Assembly: GCA_963969595.1 (NCBI GenBank)
Contig: OZ018408.1
Coordinates: 49,167,022-49,231,021 of the forward strand
Reading direction: 5' to 3'
From: Neckera pumila
Lineage: Eukaryota; Streptophyta; Bryopsida; Hypnales; Neckeraceae
DNA length: 64,000 nucleotides
This document shows positions 49,401-60,591 of this stretch, one piece after another. Each line of letters starts with the position of its first letter. Positions within the stretch are counted from its first letter, which is position 1. The notes below the pieces were generated by a model. The model saw only the letters and a list, made by a program, of their open reading frames with translations, was not told where the DNA came from and did no database searches. Position numbers and translations under genes: made by a program.

Positions 49401-50035
49401 ACTCCCGAAGAAAGTCCTCACTCCTCACTGTCCAGGGTTTCCGGATGAACCCTATACACCCTATTGTGGACAGATCTTCCTCTAACTCTAAACGTTCCCC
49501 GGGATCAGATGGAATGATCGGATATAAGAGTTTGACAGACTGAACTGTCTTCTGCCCCTGCGCTGACGTTTCCGTCATTGAACTCTAATCGGGTGCAATC
49601 GGCACCCTCCTTTCCTTCTCTCCCTATCTGGCCTAACTCACCACTCTTTCACTCTTCTAAGAGAAAACGCGCTCCAAACCTGCAAACACACACCTCCTCG
49701 AGCGGAAGAAAGAGGGAGAAGAATGAGAAGATAATCCGTTTAAGTACCCGGCCAGTGACCGACACCCGTTGGTTCGGTCATTTAATGCGCCGCCTTTTTT
49801 TCAAACGGATCCCTACTTTCCGTAGGTCGGACCTCTAGTTCGTAGGTTTGCCGGAATCCGGATCTCCTTCCGGTTTCCGGATCCGGTAAAAGTCCGTCCC
49901 TTACTCCTTCTACAAGTTTTTTGTGAGCCGGAACTTTCCGGCTACCTAGTTTCTACTAAAAGTTCCGGTTCAAGGTTCTACTACTACAAAATTTCGAAAA
50001 TATTTACGGAATTGATCCTAAACTAATCCGGATTT
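46500..50035. mobile_element. TCCGG-rich segment, probable insertion carrying the 682-codon ORF
   Basis: Across this whole interval, coding and non-coding alike, TCCGGA/TCCGGT words recur several dozen times, while they are rare elsewhere in the window. The composition changes abruptly near 46500 and near 50035. The block separates the decayed transposase gene (ending 46489) from the palindrome array (from 50084). I found no convincing terminal repeats or target-site duplication, so its class is open; an intact intronless ORF flanked by non-coding DNA of the same composition suggests a retroelement-like unit. Confidence 0.5.
47530..49578 (-). CDS. Intact 682-codon intronless ORF, unknown transposon-like protein
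   Basis: ATG at 49578 to TAG at 47530 with no interruption. Residues 1-230 form a folded-looking region (GFIRKPWTVRSEDFLRELVF; LLNFLIPIVYPKKPTRVTVT; YLFHLYHYYDYMTPPEQVAYE). An acidic run (nine Glu, about 235-243), a basic KKKRHK (252-257) and a coiled-coil stretch (about 335-365) follow. The C-terminal ~110 residues are highly charged (DSEEDTDEEE, KKPAKQ). I see no protease, reverse transcriptase, integrase, or zinc knuckle. The layout recalls gag-like or 'putative plant transposon protein' ORFs of plant retroelements, which is a guess from layout only. It is the only long uninterrupted ORF in the right half of the window, so it is younger than its neighbours or under constraint. Confidence 0.6.
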   Translation of the reverse strand: MTETSAQGQKTVQSVKLLYPIIPSDPGERLELEEDLSTIGCIGFIRKPWTVRSEDFLRELVFGAPNQFEPTPRGWLSSWTEGMWAETYGLTQSGSGSATRTDKFHEGKFKKPPHHKEGFSVSDCSNERHRRLLNFLIPIVYPKKPTRVTVTVANTIFGALEGRVVNWAGLIHQKVKKMAMAVEKAKQSPVNTYLFHLYHYYDYMTPPEQVAYETGMQILKYGFTEELKPTEEATEEEEEEEEEHPEPKPLEKKKRHKLTNPDSRRANMDVPESNPALTQLSPEYTDVSDFYDAGARWMAQCRKMHAEMAGVITGVASELNVETDQIFNEIRKRPDLALLQEKDKEIALLKAERDNYKNKFHWTEGQSISAQKKETDALKLVRDLKGLVEQPEHLIIRSVLFTKKLDTDGIVTGSRVLQVLVDYEAKMKTVLDEMRQLLRPLDVAKDEFGPLPDIFMDSPVKYGAGTSGTKEDSGLKSLFKLPQVPSSGQFQKWGTVSTFSLSSQSLAGSGKTRQRLPIRRDLLEGMGTINPAMEHPEKFPHMAEPSSAWGTQLIDLGDSAPEARPELRPETRKNTKTEIVEVKFSDPDEELEMVEPGKQLKLRKSEKRKPEGKKPAKQEIKDSESGEFESATDSEEDTDEEETSPATRQNPPRATKMMPAKGSSKLTTKQGAGSSKKSWMTK

Positions 50036-50083
50036 CTAAATAATGACATTGCGTGCTCCCACAGCAATCATAATACATAAAGA

Positions 50084-50578
50084 GTTCATCTTGAATCGAG
50101 GTGAATACACATTCTCATGAAATCAAGCTCACCGATACTTACATTTGTTACCAATCATCTTTGGTTCATCTTGAATCGAGATAAACTACTACTTTGGTGA
50201 TTCCGATAATATTTAGTAGTTCAGATATTCAGTAGTCTGGATTTGTAGTAGTCTGGAATTCATCTCCATTCGAGATCAATTGCTGATCAGCTTTTAGTCA
50301 AAGTACCTGAGAATTTTGATCAACAATGAGATTATATCAACCTCCAAGAATTGAACAATAGTCTGGAATTAAGTAGTCTGGATTTATAGTTGTCTGGAAT
50401 TCATCTCCATTCGAGATGAATTTCTAATCAACCATTAGTCAAAGTACCTGAGAATTTTTGATCAGCCGTGAGATCATATCGACCTCCTAGAACTGAAAAG
50501 TAGTCTAGATTTAAGCAATCTGAACTTTAGTAGTCTGTATTTATAGTAGTCTGGAACTTATCTTGAACCGAGATGACT
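50084..50578. repeat. Five copies of a ~20-bp palindrome (TCATCTCGANTCGAGATGA type)
   Basis: Sites at 50084-50106, 50162-50183, 50258-50280, 50399-50421 and 50557-50578, for example TTCATCTCCATTCGAGATGA. The arms TCATCTYG and YGAGATGA are separated by two or three bases. The same motif is reiterated at 59571-60410. Confidence 0.8.
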
Positions 50579-50720
50579 TGCTGATTTGTCGTTAGTCAAA
50601 GTACTTGAGAATCTTGATCAATAATGAGATCATATTGACCTCAAAGAATTGAACATATTGACCTCCGAGAAGTTCGAGAACTGAACATAGAACCTCCGAG
50701 AACTGAACAACAATCTCACC
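50250..50720. repeat. ~150-bp tandem repeat, about three units, containing the palindromes
   Basis: Each unit has GTAGTCTGGAATTCATCTCC, then TTAGTCAAAGTACCTGAGAA, then GATCA(A)..TGAGATCATAT.GACCTCC(A/G)AGAA.TGAA. The spacing is about 140-160 bp and the last unit is diverged. Confidence 0.75.
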
Positions 50721-50820
50721 TAGTGGACTTTTGTGGGATTCTTGTTCAGTTCATTAATCAGAATCTATTTGTCTATTTATGATCTCAGTCCACTGAGATT
50801 TTTGTTCAGTTCTCAGAACT

Positions 50821-51311
50821 TTGAGAACTAAATATAGAACCTCCAAGAATTTTAGAGATCGTCAATCAATAACAGTTCCTGGATTTAGTCTACGATATCA
50901 GTCAACTCATTTCATGTTGGTTTCTATAGGTTTGGTTTGGTTACTCATTGCCCTTCTAATTGAGTGCCGAATTCTGAATTCTCACTCTCATATCACGATT
51001 GCTCTACACCATCAGGTCGAATCGAACGAAACTACCCTAAACCCTATTGTAATGTCTGCAACTCTGAAAAGTTCTTTCTATTTGGAGCTCCCAAGCCAAG
51101 GAAGGGATTGATATTATACACTGCAAGTGGAGCCAGAGGTGCTGCATATTTTAATGCATTTAAGCTCTGGTCATCTCGTCGCCTAAGTACTAAGTGGCAA
51201 ATTCTAGAAATTCAGGAATTTATGACAGTTTTAACGACGTTTTTACATGAGAGCAAAGATGTATCAAATCCCAAATTTGTTTGCTTTCTTTGGAATTCAG
51301 AGATTGCATGA
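50821..51311 (+). other. Overlapping open frames of unknown nature
   Basis: Two overlapping plus-strand frames (96 and 115 codons). The second ends in KFVCFLWNSEIA. No domain is recognised. One of them may be a fragment of a transposon gene; evidence is insufficient to call a gene. Confidence 0.15.
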
Positions 51312-51605
51312 CAATTTCCAGAGATTCAAGAAAAACACAATCCTCAAGCAGAACCAACATCAATTATCTACTTCAACAGCACTGAGAAATCTAACATTGA
51401 AGAGCATTGACAATCAGTAAATCTATCACAACTACTTGCAGTTCAGATAAGTCTGGACAACAAGAATGCCACGTGAATCCGCTTGAGATGAACACCTGCA
51501 TACCTTGGAATGGAAGAGCTGCAATCTCTCAAAGTCATAATAGAGCTGTAATCTATACCAAGACGCAACCGAAGGAGCCTCGACACCATTGAAGAGAGCC
51601 GCTTG

Positions 51606-51731
51606 AACGCACCAACACGCAGTGTGTGCGCAAGCAGAGGGGCCTAAATTGCACTAAAGAGAGCTGTATTCTGTACCAACATGCGGTGTTTGAGTGTGCA
51701 AGGGGGGCTCAATTGCACTAAAGAGAGGCTC
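51606..51731. repeat. ~66-bp tandem duplication
   Basis: ACCAACA(C/T)GC(A/G)GTGT...AATTGCACTAAAGAGAG(C/G)CT occurs twice in succession. Confidence 0.85.
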
Positions 51732-51991
51732 AGAAACAACCAAAATGGCGGAATTGAAGAAGCTGATGAGGGCAATGCTACAGTACAGCAAGCAGAAGTG
51801 AACACCAAAGAACAAGGACTGGAGTGAGAACAAGCGAAGGGAGTGTGTGGGACAATTTCAGAGGGAAGATGGAGCGGCATTTTCAAAAGGTCCTGATAAA
51901 AGCACAATAATACCCGGTACATGGATTTCTGGAGGCTTCTGCGGACATGAAAATTTAATGCGTCATACTTTGAATCTTCTATTTCAATCAA

Positions 51992-52569
51992 GTGCAGAAT
52001 GAAAATCAGATTCTCGTCAGTTCTTGAGCTACATGTTTGTCATCCTTCTAGAATGCAGGTGCTACAGGCTTAATTTAGGGCAACTAAGTTAAGGAGGTGG
52101 GCTTGCAGATGACAGTTTTCAGAAGTGCCTGTCATCTTATAGGTGGAGGCTTCATGGGTTATGAACCGTTCACTTACCGTTCACGGGTTATGATAAAACG
52201 GATTTGCTGCTCACAAGGCGGACTTATTGTTCACACGTTTTGAGAATGCATTCTACTGTTTTCAGAAGTGATTTTGTAATGTGATTTGCAAAAATAATAA
52301 TTCTTGTAGTACTGTAATTATGATATAAATAATACACCAATCTTTTAACAAACAATGAAAGGAGCTATGTTCAAATAAACTATTAGAAGAGTGACAGTAT
52401 CCAATGTTAACTAATTAATGTCAAGACTTGAGGGACAAGATCCAGGTTCAAAGTACAAGGGTTACAATTGAAGGTATAGGGTGTAGAACTAAGGTCAAAC
52501 TTCCACCAATACTTCTGAAATCTCTTGTAAATTAATTTATTCAAAGTGATGGAGTTTACTTTTCTATCA
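51992..52569. other. Intergenic, nothing recognised
   Basis: Short degenerate GTTCAC..GTT-type repeats around 52170-52240. No supported gene. Confidence 0.4.
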
Positions 52570-53480
52570 ATCATTGACTTTGGATTCACTTGTGATTTTT
52601 TTTTAAAATGGGGGGAGGCACCAAATACAAAGTGATGGAGTCCAATTTCTTAACATTGAATTGGGATTCACTTGTGATAAAAAAAAATGGATAAGCAATG
52701 GAACAATTACAAAGCCATGCAATCCAATTTTTTTTTATTGAGTTTGGATTACTTTTGACAAAAAGCAAATGGGGAGGGAGTGGCACCAATTAGTAAGTGA
52801 TGGACTCTAATTTTATTATCTTTGAGTTGGGATTCATTTCTAATAAAAAAAATGGGGAGGAAATGAATCAATTACAAAGTGATTATGGGATTCATTTCTA
52901 TTAAAAAAAACGGGGAGGGAAATGAACCAATTACAAAGTGATGGAGTCCAATTTTATTTTCTTAGAGTTGGGATCCATTTCTAATAAAAAAAATGGGGAG
53001 GGAAATGAACCAATTACAAAGTGATGGAGTCCAATTTTATTATCTTAGAGTTGAGATCCATTTCTAATAAACAAATGGGGAGGGAAATGAACCAATTACA
53101 AAGTGATGGAGTCCAATTTTATTATATTAGAGTTAAGATCCATTTCTAATTAAAAAAAATGGGGAGGGAATGAACCAATTACAAAGTGATGGAGTCCAAT
53201 TTTATTATCTTAGAGTTGTGATTCATTTCTAATAAAAAAAATGGGGAGGGAATGAATCAACTACAAAGTGATTATGGGATTCATTTCTATTAAAAATAAT
53301 GGGGAGGGAATGAACCAATTACAAAGTGATTATGGGATTCATTTCTATTAAAAAAAATGGGGAGGGAATGAACCAATTACAAAGTGATGGAGTCCAATTT
53401 TATTATCTTAGAATTGTAATTCATTTCTAATAAATAAAAATGAGGAGGGAATGATCCAATTACAAAGTCATGGAGTTCAA
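52570..53480. repeat. Minisatellite with long (83-bp) and short (58-bp) units, about eleven units
   Basis: The long unit is GGGATTCATTTCTAATAAAA...ATGGGGAGGGAATGAACC...AATTACAAAGTGATGGAGTC...TTATCTTAGAGTT. The short unit stops after AAGTGATTAT, lacking the last ~27 bp, and restarts at GGGATTCATTTC. Long and short units are interspersed. Diverged solo units recur at about 54839-54945. Confidence 0.9.
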
Positions 53481-53851
53481 TACTATATTTAACAAAATGG
53501 AATCATGACTCAATCTTATCCACTTCTAAAAATTTCTGTAGAATCACTCTCAATTTTCCATTTTGCAAGAAAGCCCATATCAAATGGTTGGGCAAGTATG
53601 AATTTTGTTTTAGTTACACCACTAAATGGGATCAATTAGTTAAACACTTACTCAAATCTTTTTTTTTTACGACTTGATGGTCTCAATTAGTGTGTATTTT
53701 AGGGATCATGGGCCATTTTCATATAAAATAGAAACTGGAGCCAAGGACACTTCACATTCCCATTTTTTTTAACAATAACAATTTGTGGTTTATTCTAGTG
53801 TGTAACTTCAATGATCATGGACGACAATTAAAATCAAACTGAAACAAAAGA

Positions 53852-53869
53852 GGGGGGGGGGGGGGGGGG
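53852..53869. repeat. Poly-G run of 18 bases
   Basis: An uninterrupted G tract on the plus strand. Its length may be uncertain in the assembly. Confidence 0.95.
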
Positions 53870-54094
53870 TCCCAAAGACCAATATGAGCTTCTCCCCATA
53901 CTCGCAGAGCATGAGAGGACGGTCCATTTGGTCTCCGGGGTTGTCTGAATATGACAAACAAGCCCTCTTATAGGAAGTCTGCCACTACTTACCAAACAAT
54001 ATGGGATAATTAGAAGGTCGCATCCTTCTAATCATAGGCATGATCAGTTCATGCTGGCTAAATGATTTATTTTCTTGTAGTCAAGTTTAACTAC

Positions 54095-54362
54095 CTCAGT
54101 TCATTTTGGATCTCTACCTAGGACTTTATTGGTCTTTTAAATTCAACTTAAACTAAATTAAGTTTCAACAATAGAAGCTTCTTTATGTCATTAACAGAAA
54201 GTCTTCTAAAAAATTAGTTGATTTAGGGCCTCTACCTACTTTGAGGGTGTTGTCAATTCTATAATTAAATTATATTTGAACATAGTATTTCTTCATGTCA
54301 TTAAAAAGGTCAATAAAATTGGTTGATTTAGGCCCTCTACCTACTTTGATGGTCTTGTCAAT
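54095..54362. repeat. ~104-bp tandem repeat, two clear units and one diverged
   Basis: TTGATTTAGG(G/C)CCTCTACC and the following TACTTTGA(G/T)GGT(G/C)TTGTCAATTC occur near 54219 and 54322. A diverged copy (GGATCTCTACCTAGGACTTT) starts near 54108. Confidence 0.75.
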
Positions 54363-54838
54363 TCAATACACAAAAAATGAAAATGAACAGGGATGCAAGA
54401 GCCTTGTTACTGCAAATAATGAATCAACAGGTTCTGAAAATGCCATTCTCATGAATTTCCAAAGAATAGAAAACAAATGAACTCCTAAGTGCAGTTGGCT
54501 ACTTGGCTTGCATTCTCATCCATTTTGCAGAATGGCACAAGCACAAAATGAAAATAATAATGTACAATTCATGCTCCTAAACCTTATAATTCAAAGAAGT
54601 GAGCCAAATTACATTAGAAATTAGTTTTAAAAGCATTTTTGAATAGATTTTTTGTTGATTAACTTCCTTATTAAAACAATGCCACCATTAGGTATATTTG
54701 TATATTATCCCATTTTGGAGATATTAACGATTTCGTTTTTTTCTCAATCTTTGACGTACTTGTACTTCAAAATTTTCTAATTTAATTTAATGAAGTGTGT
54801 TTTAGTGGAATTTTTAGGGGATTCAATACTTTGCACCA

Positions 54839-54945
54839 AAAATGGGGAGGGAATGAAGCAATTATAAAGTGATGTTGGGATTCATTTCTAAAACACAAAA
54901 TAGGGAGAGAATGAATGAATTACAAAGTGATGGAGTCCAATTCAA
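54839..54945. repeat. Isolated units of the 52.6-53.5 kb minisatellite
   Basis: ATGGGGAGGGAATGAAGCAA...AAAGTGATGTTGGGATTCATTTC and a second half-unit, about 1.4 kb from the main array. Confidence 0.8.
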
Positions 54946-55409
54946 ATGGGAATTTTGAAGTTTGAAATGCAAAAGGATATATGTGAACCAAAATTGGATA
55001 TGGTTAAGGAGATCCTAAGACTCCCCTTTTGATCACACACTCCCTAAGTATTGTTGGAATTCTCATCACATTGTAATGTAGCAAAAAATGAATATTCCAC
55101 TCATTACAACTTTCATTAGAAGATATTGGTGTGTATATCTTACGTTTTGTCACGCCATACATTATAGTATAGAACATCTTCATGTTGACAAAATTTTGGT
55201 GTCATTCACTTTCAGAGATTGAATTAGTAAATTGTTATTATGTACATTTATGAACTTCACATTGCAATTCAAATTAAATGTTTAAAATTCTTTAGAATTC
55301 CAAATAGAAATCCAAATTCGACCTAGTAAATAGATATTTCAGTAGTTTGGTTCAAATTAAACAATAACCATTTCTATGGCCAAATTTGAGATCTCAAACA
55401 AATAATTTA

Positions 55410-55850
55410 CACCAATCCAAGTGCCCAACCCCAAAAAATAGGATGTGAAGAACAATGAAAAATTAGACCTAAACAAAATAGTCCTACACCAAAAAAATTG
55501 GGTGTGAAAAAAATCGGAACTTTCACACCAACCCAAGTGTCAAACCCCAAAAAATAGGATGTGAAAAAATATGAAAGTTTTCACCTAAACCAAAGAGTCC
55601 TCCACTCATATTCATACTTAGTCCCCCCCCAAAAAAATAGAGTGTGAAAAATAATCAAAACTTTTGCACCGATCGTATCATACAAAAATGTATAGGATGT
55701 AAAAAAGAATAGAAAATTTAAAACCAAACCAAGTGTCTAATTGGAGGTCTAATGAAGAAATAGGATGTGAAATTTATTTTTATTTTTTATTTTAATCAAA
55801 GTGTCTTACCCAAAAAAATAGTATGTGGAAAAGAATGAAATTTGTTATAC
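55410..55850. repeat. Degenerate ~60-65-bp tandem repeat, about seven units
   Basis: Units are of the form CACCAACCCAAGTGTC.AACCCCAAAAAATAGGATGTGAAAAA.AATGAAA, with increasing divergence to the right. Confidence 0.7.
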
Positions 55851-57600
55851 CAAGTAAAAAATCACAAGTGTTGGAATGCATAATCAAAGTTGTTTGAAAT
55901 TGCATAGAAGTAAGCTAAATTCTATGCACATATTTATTGACTGCACTATTTTTCCAAATACTTTTGCTTCCGCTTTGCTTTCAATTCACTTTTTTCCTTT
56001 ACAAAGAAAGTAGCCTAAAAAATTACATTCACATGGATATTAAAATGGACATCAAATAGGCTATTTTGTCAAATTAGTAATTAGAGGGTTCTTTTTATTC
56101 TTAGGTGGGAGGTAAATAGCCCCCTAACAAATACCCCCTCGCTGCACGGGGGGTATAAAATATACATAGAGTGATCCATTTGAGCAAACATGTCTAATTG
56201 TGAATTTTAGGGAAGAACAAATCATTGTTTTGGAAAAGTTATTGACATTCAGATGCAAGTTGTTCCACTTTATTTTCTACTAACTTATAATTCTAAAATG
56301 AAATTCTATATTCTCTAAAAGCCTTACAATTTCAAAGTCAATAGTTGATGATATTAAATTAATATAATGTGGGTTAAGAGAACAAAAGAATATTCATAGG
56401 TAATTCAAAATTATCATGACAAATGGGGAACCATATAAAAGTATAAACAACCTAGAAATTATTCATTACTTTGTCAAGTGTATGGAAATTGGGATTGTGG
56501 AAGCCACCATCTCTAAAAACAATTATGTACCTGGTTTGAATGAACATTTCTATAACCAAATTAATTTTTTCTCTAACTTTCGCATGTATTATGAAAATGA
56601 TGCCTCTATCCTACATGATGTTTAGACTTCTTTTTAATATTGAATACTATAATCATAGGAGATTTACAACACTTGAAAACAATTTTCTGGCATACACATT
56701 ATTTTTTAATGTACCAATAAATTTTTGTCCATATATTTTATGTATAGCTTCCAAATGTTAAGGTCTCTCCTATAGTGGGTCTTTTTTTCACTTGGCAAGA
56801 GTAGAATTTGAGAATGAGATCATTGTGTTTATGTGAAGAGTCCAAATCCTAAAACTAACCCTTCACTTTTATTTGGAAAACTAAACAAAACCACATGTAT
56901 ATTGAATAGGGGACTTATATTAATTAATTCACATTTCACACTATATGAATTTTTACCTCAGCAATACATAAATAGATATTCAACTGTCCTAGTATGCACA
57001 TGTTTAAAACCTCATGCTATAGTTTTCCACAATAATTTGCTTCATCTTCTTTGTCCTTGTAATTTATGAAAGATGAGAGGGAAGACCCTAGAAATAATCC
57101 CTTTTCATCACCGTCAAAATTGTTGAATTTAGAAATAGCAAAAGCAATGATTCAAAGAAACACCATGGTAAGAGATCTACCCAACCCATTTTTAGAATAA
57201 CATTTCAAGGACGCATAATTGCACTTGTCTTCTACATAGGAATTTGTATGTTATTCATCAAACATGAAACATCCACCTCAACATTTAAGGGTTATATCTC
57301 TACATTCCTTGTACTACTGTAGCTTTAGGCGACGAATTGGGATTCATGTGTAACAGGGCTTTTTTTAACAGTCTTTAAAAAGTGCCCTAATGGCAATATA
57401 AAATTTTCTAGCGGTGCTACAAATATCATCATTCATCTATATTTGATATAAAATATCACATTGACACATACCACAAGTCTATAAATTGGTTTGCATCCTC
57501 GTTCTGGCAATTTCATCCCATATTTTCTTTGACTTTGAATTTATTTTTAAGATTTCATCTACATTTTTTGTCCTTTCTTTTGGGTGCCATTTAGAGGCAA
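55851..57600. other. AT-rich intergenic DNA, nothing recognised
   Basis: Several short open frames have no domain or splice support. Confidence 0.5.
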
Positions 57601-57619
57601 ATTCTTTTTTCTAGTGTTA

Positions 57620-59360
57620 TTTGGCACTACTAAAAGCCTTCATACGTACCATTCCCTGGTTCACAATCATGGGCCTATCTAGGGTCTACGGTCATAGGTC
57701 ATGCTCCACGGTTTCGGATCGATCCTTTGCCCAAAATCCTAGCGCCAACAAAGATTGGGACCCTTCAGTTCTTGTGTCTGTGAACCCTAAACTCCGACGC
57801 TCCTATCTATCACAGCGTAGGAATTGGAATCACAATGTGAAGAATCTGCATCTACTGAACTTCACTTTGAAAATGTTGTTCAATGCACTTTAGGGTTCCG
57901 CAAATGCAAGTTCCATTCTCCCATTTGGTATGATGTTTAGGGTTTTGATTTGATCTTGTAGCTCGTCAAGAGAGATCTCGTGAGGCTCCTCCACTCCGAG
58001 AAACGTTGATTACTTAGCTGGAAGTAGCGCGGTGTAGGAATTGGAATTGCAATGTGAAGAACCTACGTCTTTGAAGATGTTGTTCATTGCTTTAGGGTGT
58101 AGGGTATAGAAGCTTCTTGAAAGCATTTGGTCTGGTGTTTTAGACTGTAATTCGATGTTGTTGTCCTGCGTTTCCACGGCGGTTTCTTCAATTCAGTAGA
58201 GGTTGACAAGAAAAGAGGTGTGCGTGGAAGCCAGGAGGGCAATCGGCGGCATTGCACTCCTGGACAAGTACGTCATGTTCATTTTTATCCCTAGCTTGTT
58301 GTTCCTTCTATTTGTTCCTACATTTGGGTTCCCATTTAATTTTCTTCTTGGGTCGCTGCCTGCAAGATCATCAATTTGGAGTTTACAGTCGATTATAACA
58401 ATTTTTGTAGCTTCAATTGTTTGTAGAGTGAGAGAGTGGTCAATGAACTCCATAGCCCTAGCTCATCCTTCTTTCACTAGGTGCAATCCCAGCGTCAAAC
58501 AGTTCTAAGTGGAGAGGTAGGTCGTCGCAACTTTCAACCCTAAACACTCTGACTGCATAAATAGAAAGTTGCAAGGGCCTTGTTGAATTCAGAACTTGGG
58601 AATGTTGCACATTTGAATGTAGGTAGCTTCAAAGGACGTTGAACAGAGTGTTGACCTCGTTCTTCAGTTTTTTTATAGAGCCATAAGTTGTTGAACGATT
58701 TGTTTCACGGAATCTGCAACCTTTTTAGTTTAGGGTTTTTTGAAAACGTTCTGCACTGACGGTGTTGAACCAACTTTTTTGTTCGGCAGATGTTGTCGTA
58801 ATTCAATTTTGTGAGCAGGGACAAGGCAGGCAGCCAGCCAAGGAGAAATCCAGTCTTGCGAGGTATTAGGCAAATTGAGGAGGGCACAACAGAGCTCCAA
58901 TTTTAATAACAAGACCTATGGCAGAAAACAACAGCCAGGTATGCACAAATAAACAAAATGACTTACAAGCCAGTTCTTAGATAGACACGCGAGAACGCGA
59001 CTATCTTCAATTAGGATATTAATGTTGGAGTTAGGGTATGAATTAGGATTTGAATCTTGTGCTTCAAATATGGCTTTAAGCTTGTGCTGTTGTGATTTTT
59101 TTACCGTCGCAGAGCATGTTTAGCTCTGTGGTGTTGCTGACAGGCTCAATCATGAAGCATGGGATATGAACTGTATGTAACCTTGATTTGTATATGTTTC
59201 TCTCCAGGTTAAACTAAAGCTTCTGTAGGCTGTTGCTGCATTGCATTTGGCGTTTGGAGGGAGCTTAGCATTTGGTTGGAGCGTCACTGCGTTCTTGGTT
59301 TACTGCGCTTTTGCTACAAAAAATGTCAGGTATATTAAATATCAATGTTAAACCCTAAAA
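57620..59360 (+). promoter_or_regulatory. Cluster of telobox-like AAACCCTA motifs in a GC-richer patch
   Basis: AACCCTAAAC or its complement TTTAGGGTT occurs near 57780, 57890, 57937, 58092, 58537, 58729 and 59349. Such motifs are common in promoters and 5' UTRs of plant genes. The patch also holds an approximate duplication of GTAGGAATTGGAAT...AATGTGAAGAA (57817 and 58034). It has two possible exon ends: RRAIGGIALLD followed by donor GTACGT near 58270, and MAENNSQ followed by donor GTATGC at 58939. No complete gene could be assembled. Confidence 0.35.
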
Positions 59361-59570
59361 ACATGTTATCAAGTAAACATGTTATCAAGTGATTCCTTTG
59401 CCATGCATTTGCTTAGGCAGGCGTTAGGTATGTCATTATCCCAAGGGTTCAGAACCTTGTCCTAGAACCAGTAGGAAACAATTGTTATACCCTAACTTAC
59501 CAGCCATTTAAGGCACAGAAATCCCCAAAATATAAGAAATTGAAACCAAAAGCATAGGGGAAAAACTAAC

Positions 59571-60410
59571 GTTCAACTCGATCCGAGCTCAACATTACAA
59601 TATCTAGCAGACCAGTCATCTCTGATTGAGTAGAATGGGATCCGCAATAGACAATTCATCTCTAATCGAGTTGAATGGGGTCCATAAAGTATAGAAGAAC
59701 AAATCCCATACCAGCAGCCATTCAAAATAACCATAAACAAAGAAAGCAGAATCTTGTAGCAAATTCAACTCGCATCAAGATGAATGGCGAGAAACAATCA
59801 ATACTACAGAAGCATTGCATATTCAACTCGCACCGAGATGAATGTCAAGGAACAATCAACAATAAAGGAACACTAGATAGAACAGGAAAATGTGAGAAGT
59901 AGGAGATACCCAAGTCATCTCGGGTCAAGATGACACCTTGTAACAACAATCCAAAAAACCCTCATGACAGTTCCTCTCGATCCGAGATGAACAGATCAAA
60001 AAACAAAATAACTAAAACACAAATTGTCGTTGCAAATAGATTGTAGTTGCAAGTATGTTTCTTATGCAGACAATATTCATCTCAAGTCGAGATGATCAAA
60101 GGTCAAGAACTGAATCGTAGATAAGAAGTCTGTTTGTTATTGGTGAAAACAATAGTCATAGTTCATCTCGTGTCGAGATGATCGGAGATCAAGAACGTAG
60201 TTGTAGATTAAACATTTGAATCCTAGGGGGACCAAAGTAAATCATTTGTATCAGGTCTAGACAATCAATGACAGATAACTGAACTGTAAAAAGAACATCC
60301 GTGTGCTATCAGGAAACCAATGTCATCACTGATCTCGAGTCGAGATGATTAGAAATAGAGAACTGAATCATAGATCATATTGGTCACCAGTAATCTCGAA
60401 TCGAGATAAA
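59571..60410. repeat. Eleven copies of a ~20-bp palindrome upstream of the ParB-like gene
   Basis: Sites start near 59571, 59615, 59653, 59762, 59821, 59914, 59970, 60074, 60160, 60329 and 60390, for example GTTCATCTCGTGTCGAGATG and GTTCCTCTCGATCCGAGATG. The consensus is TCATCTCGANTCGAGATGA with inverted arms and a two- to three-base centre. Sequences between sites are not obviously repeated. Confidence 0.85.
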
Positions 60411-60591
60411 TGTCAACAACAAAAATAAGTAATGAACGAGTTATACAACTAAATCCGTTTATGTAAGCACACAACAATCTGCAAGATTATATGGTGAGCA
60501 AAGTAAATCTGGAGATAAGATACATAGAAAAGAAGGAAACAATTTTTCACTCAAGTCAACATAAACTAACCTTGTAGACTATTTACAATAC

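Noticed and set aside
293..53480. CRISPR-like spacing in the tandem repeats
   Set aside because: Units are contiguous or irregular, without uniform unique spacers, and the DNA is a plant genome.
58193..58508. Overlapping 86- and 101-codon frames on both strands
   Set aside because: Hydrophobic composition comes from T-rich intron-like DNA. Only a possible short exon end near 58270 seemed worth a mention.
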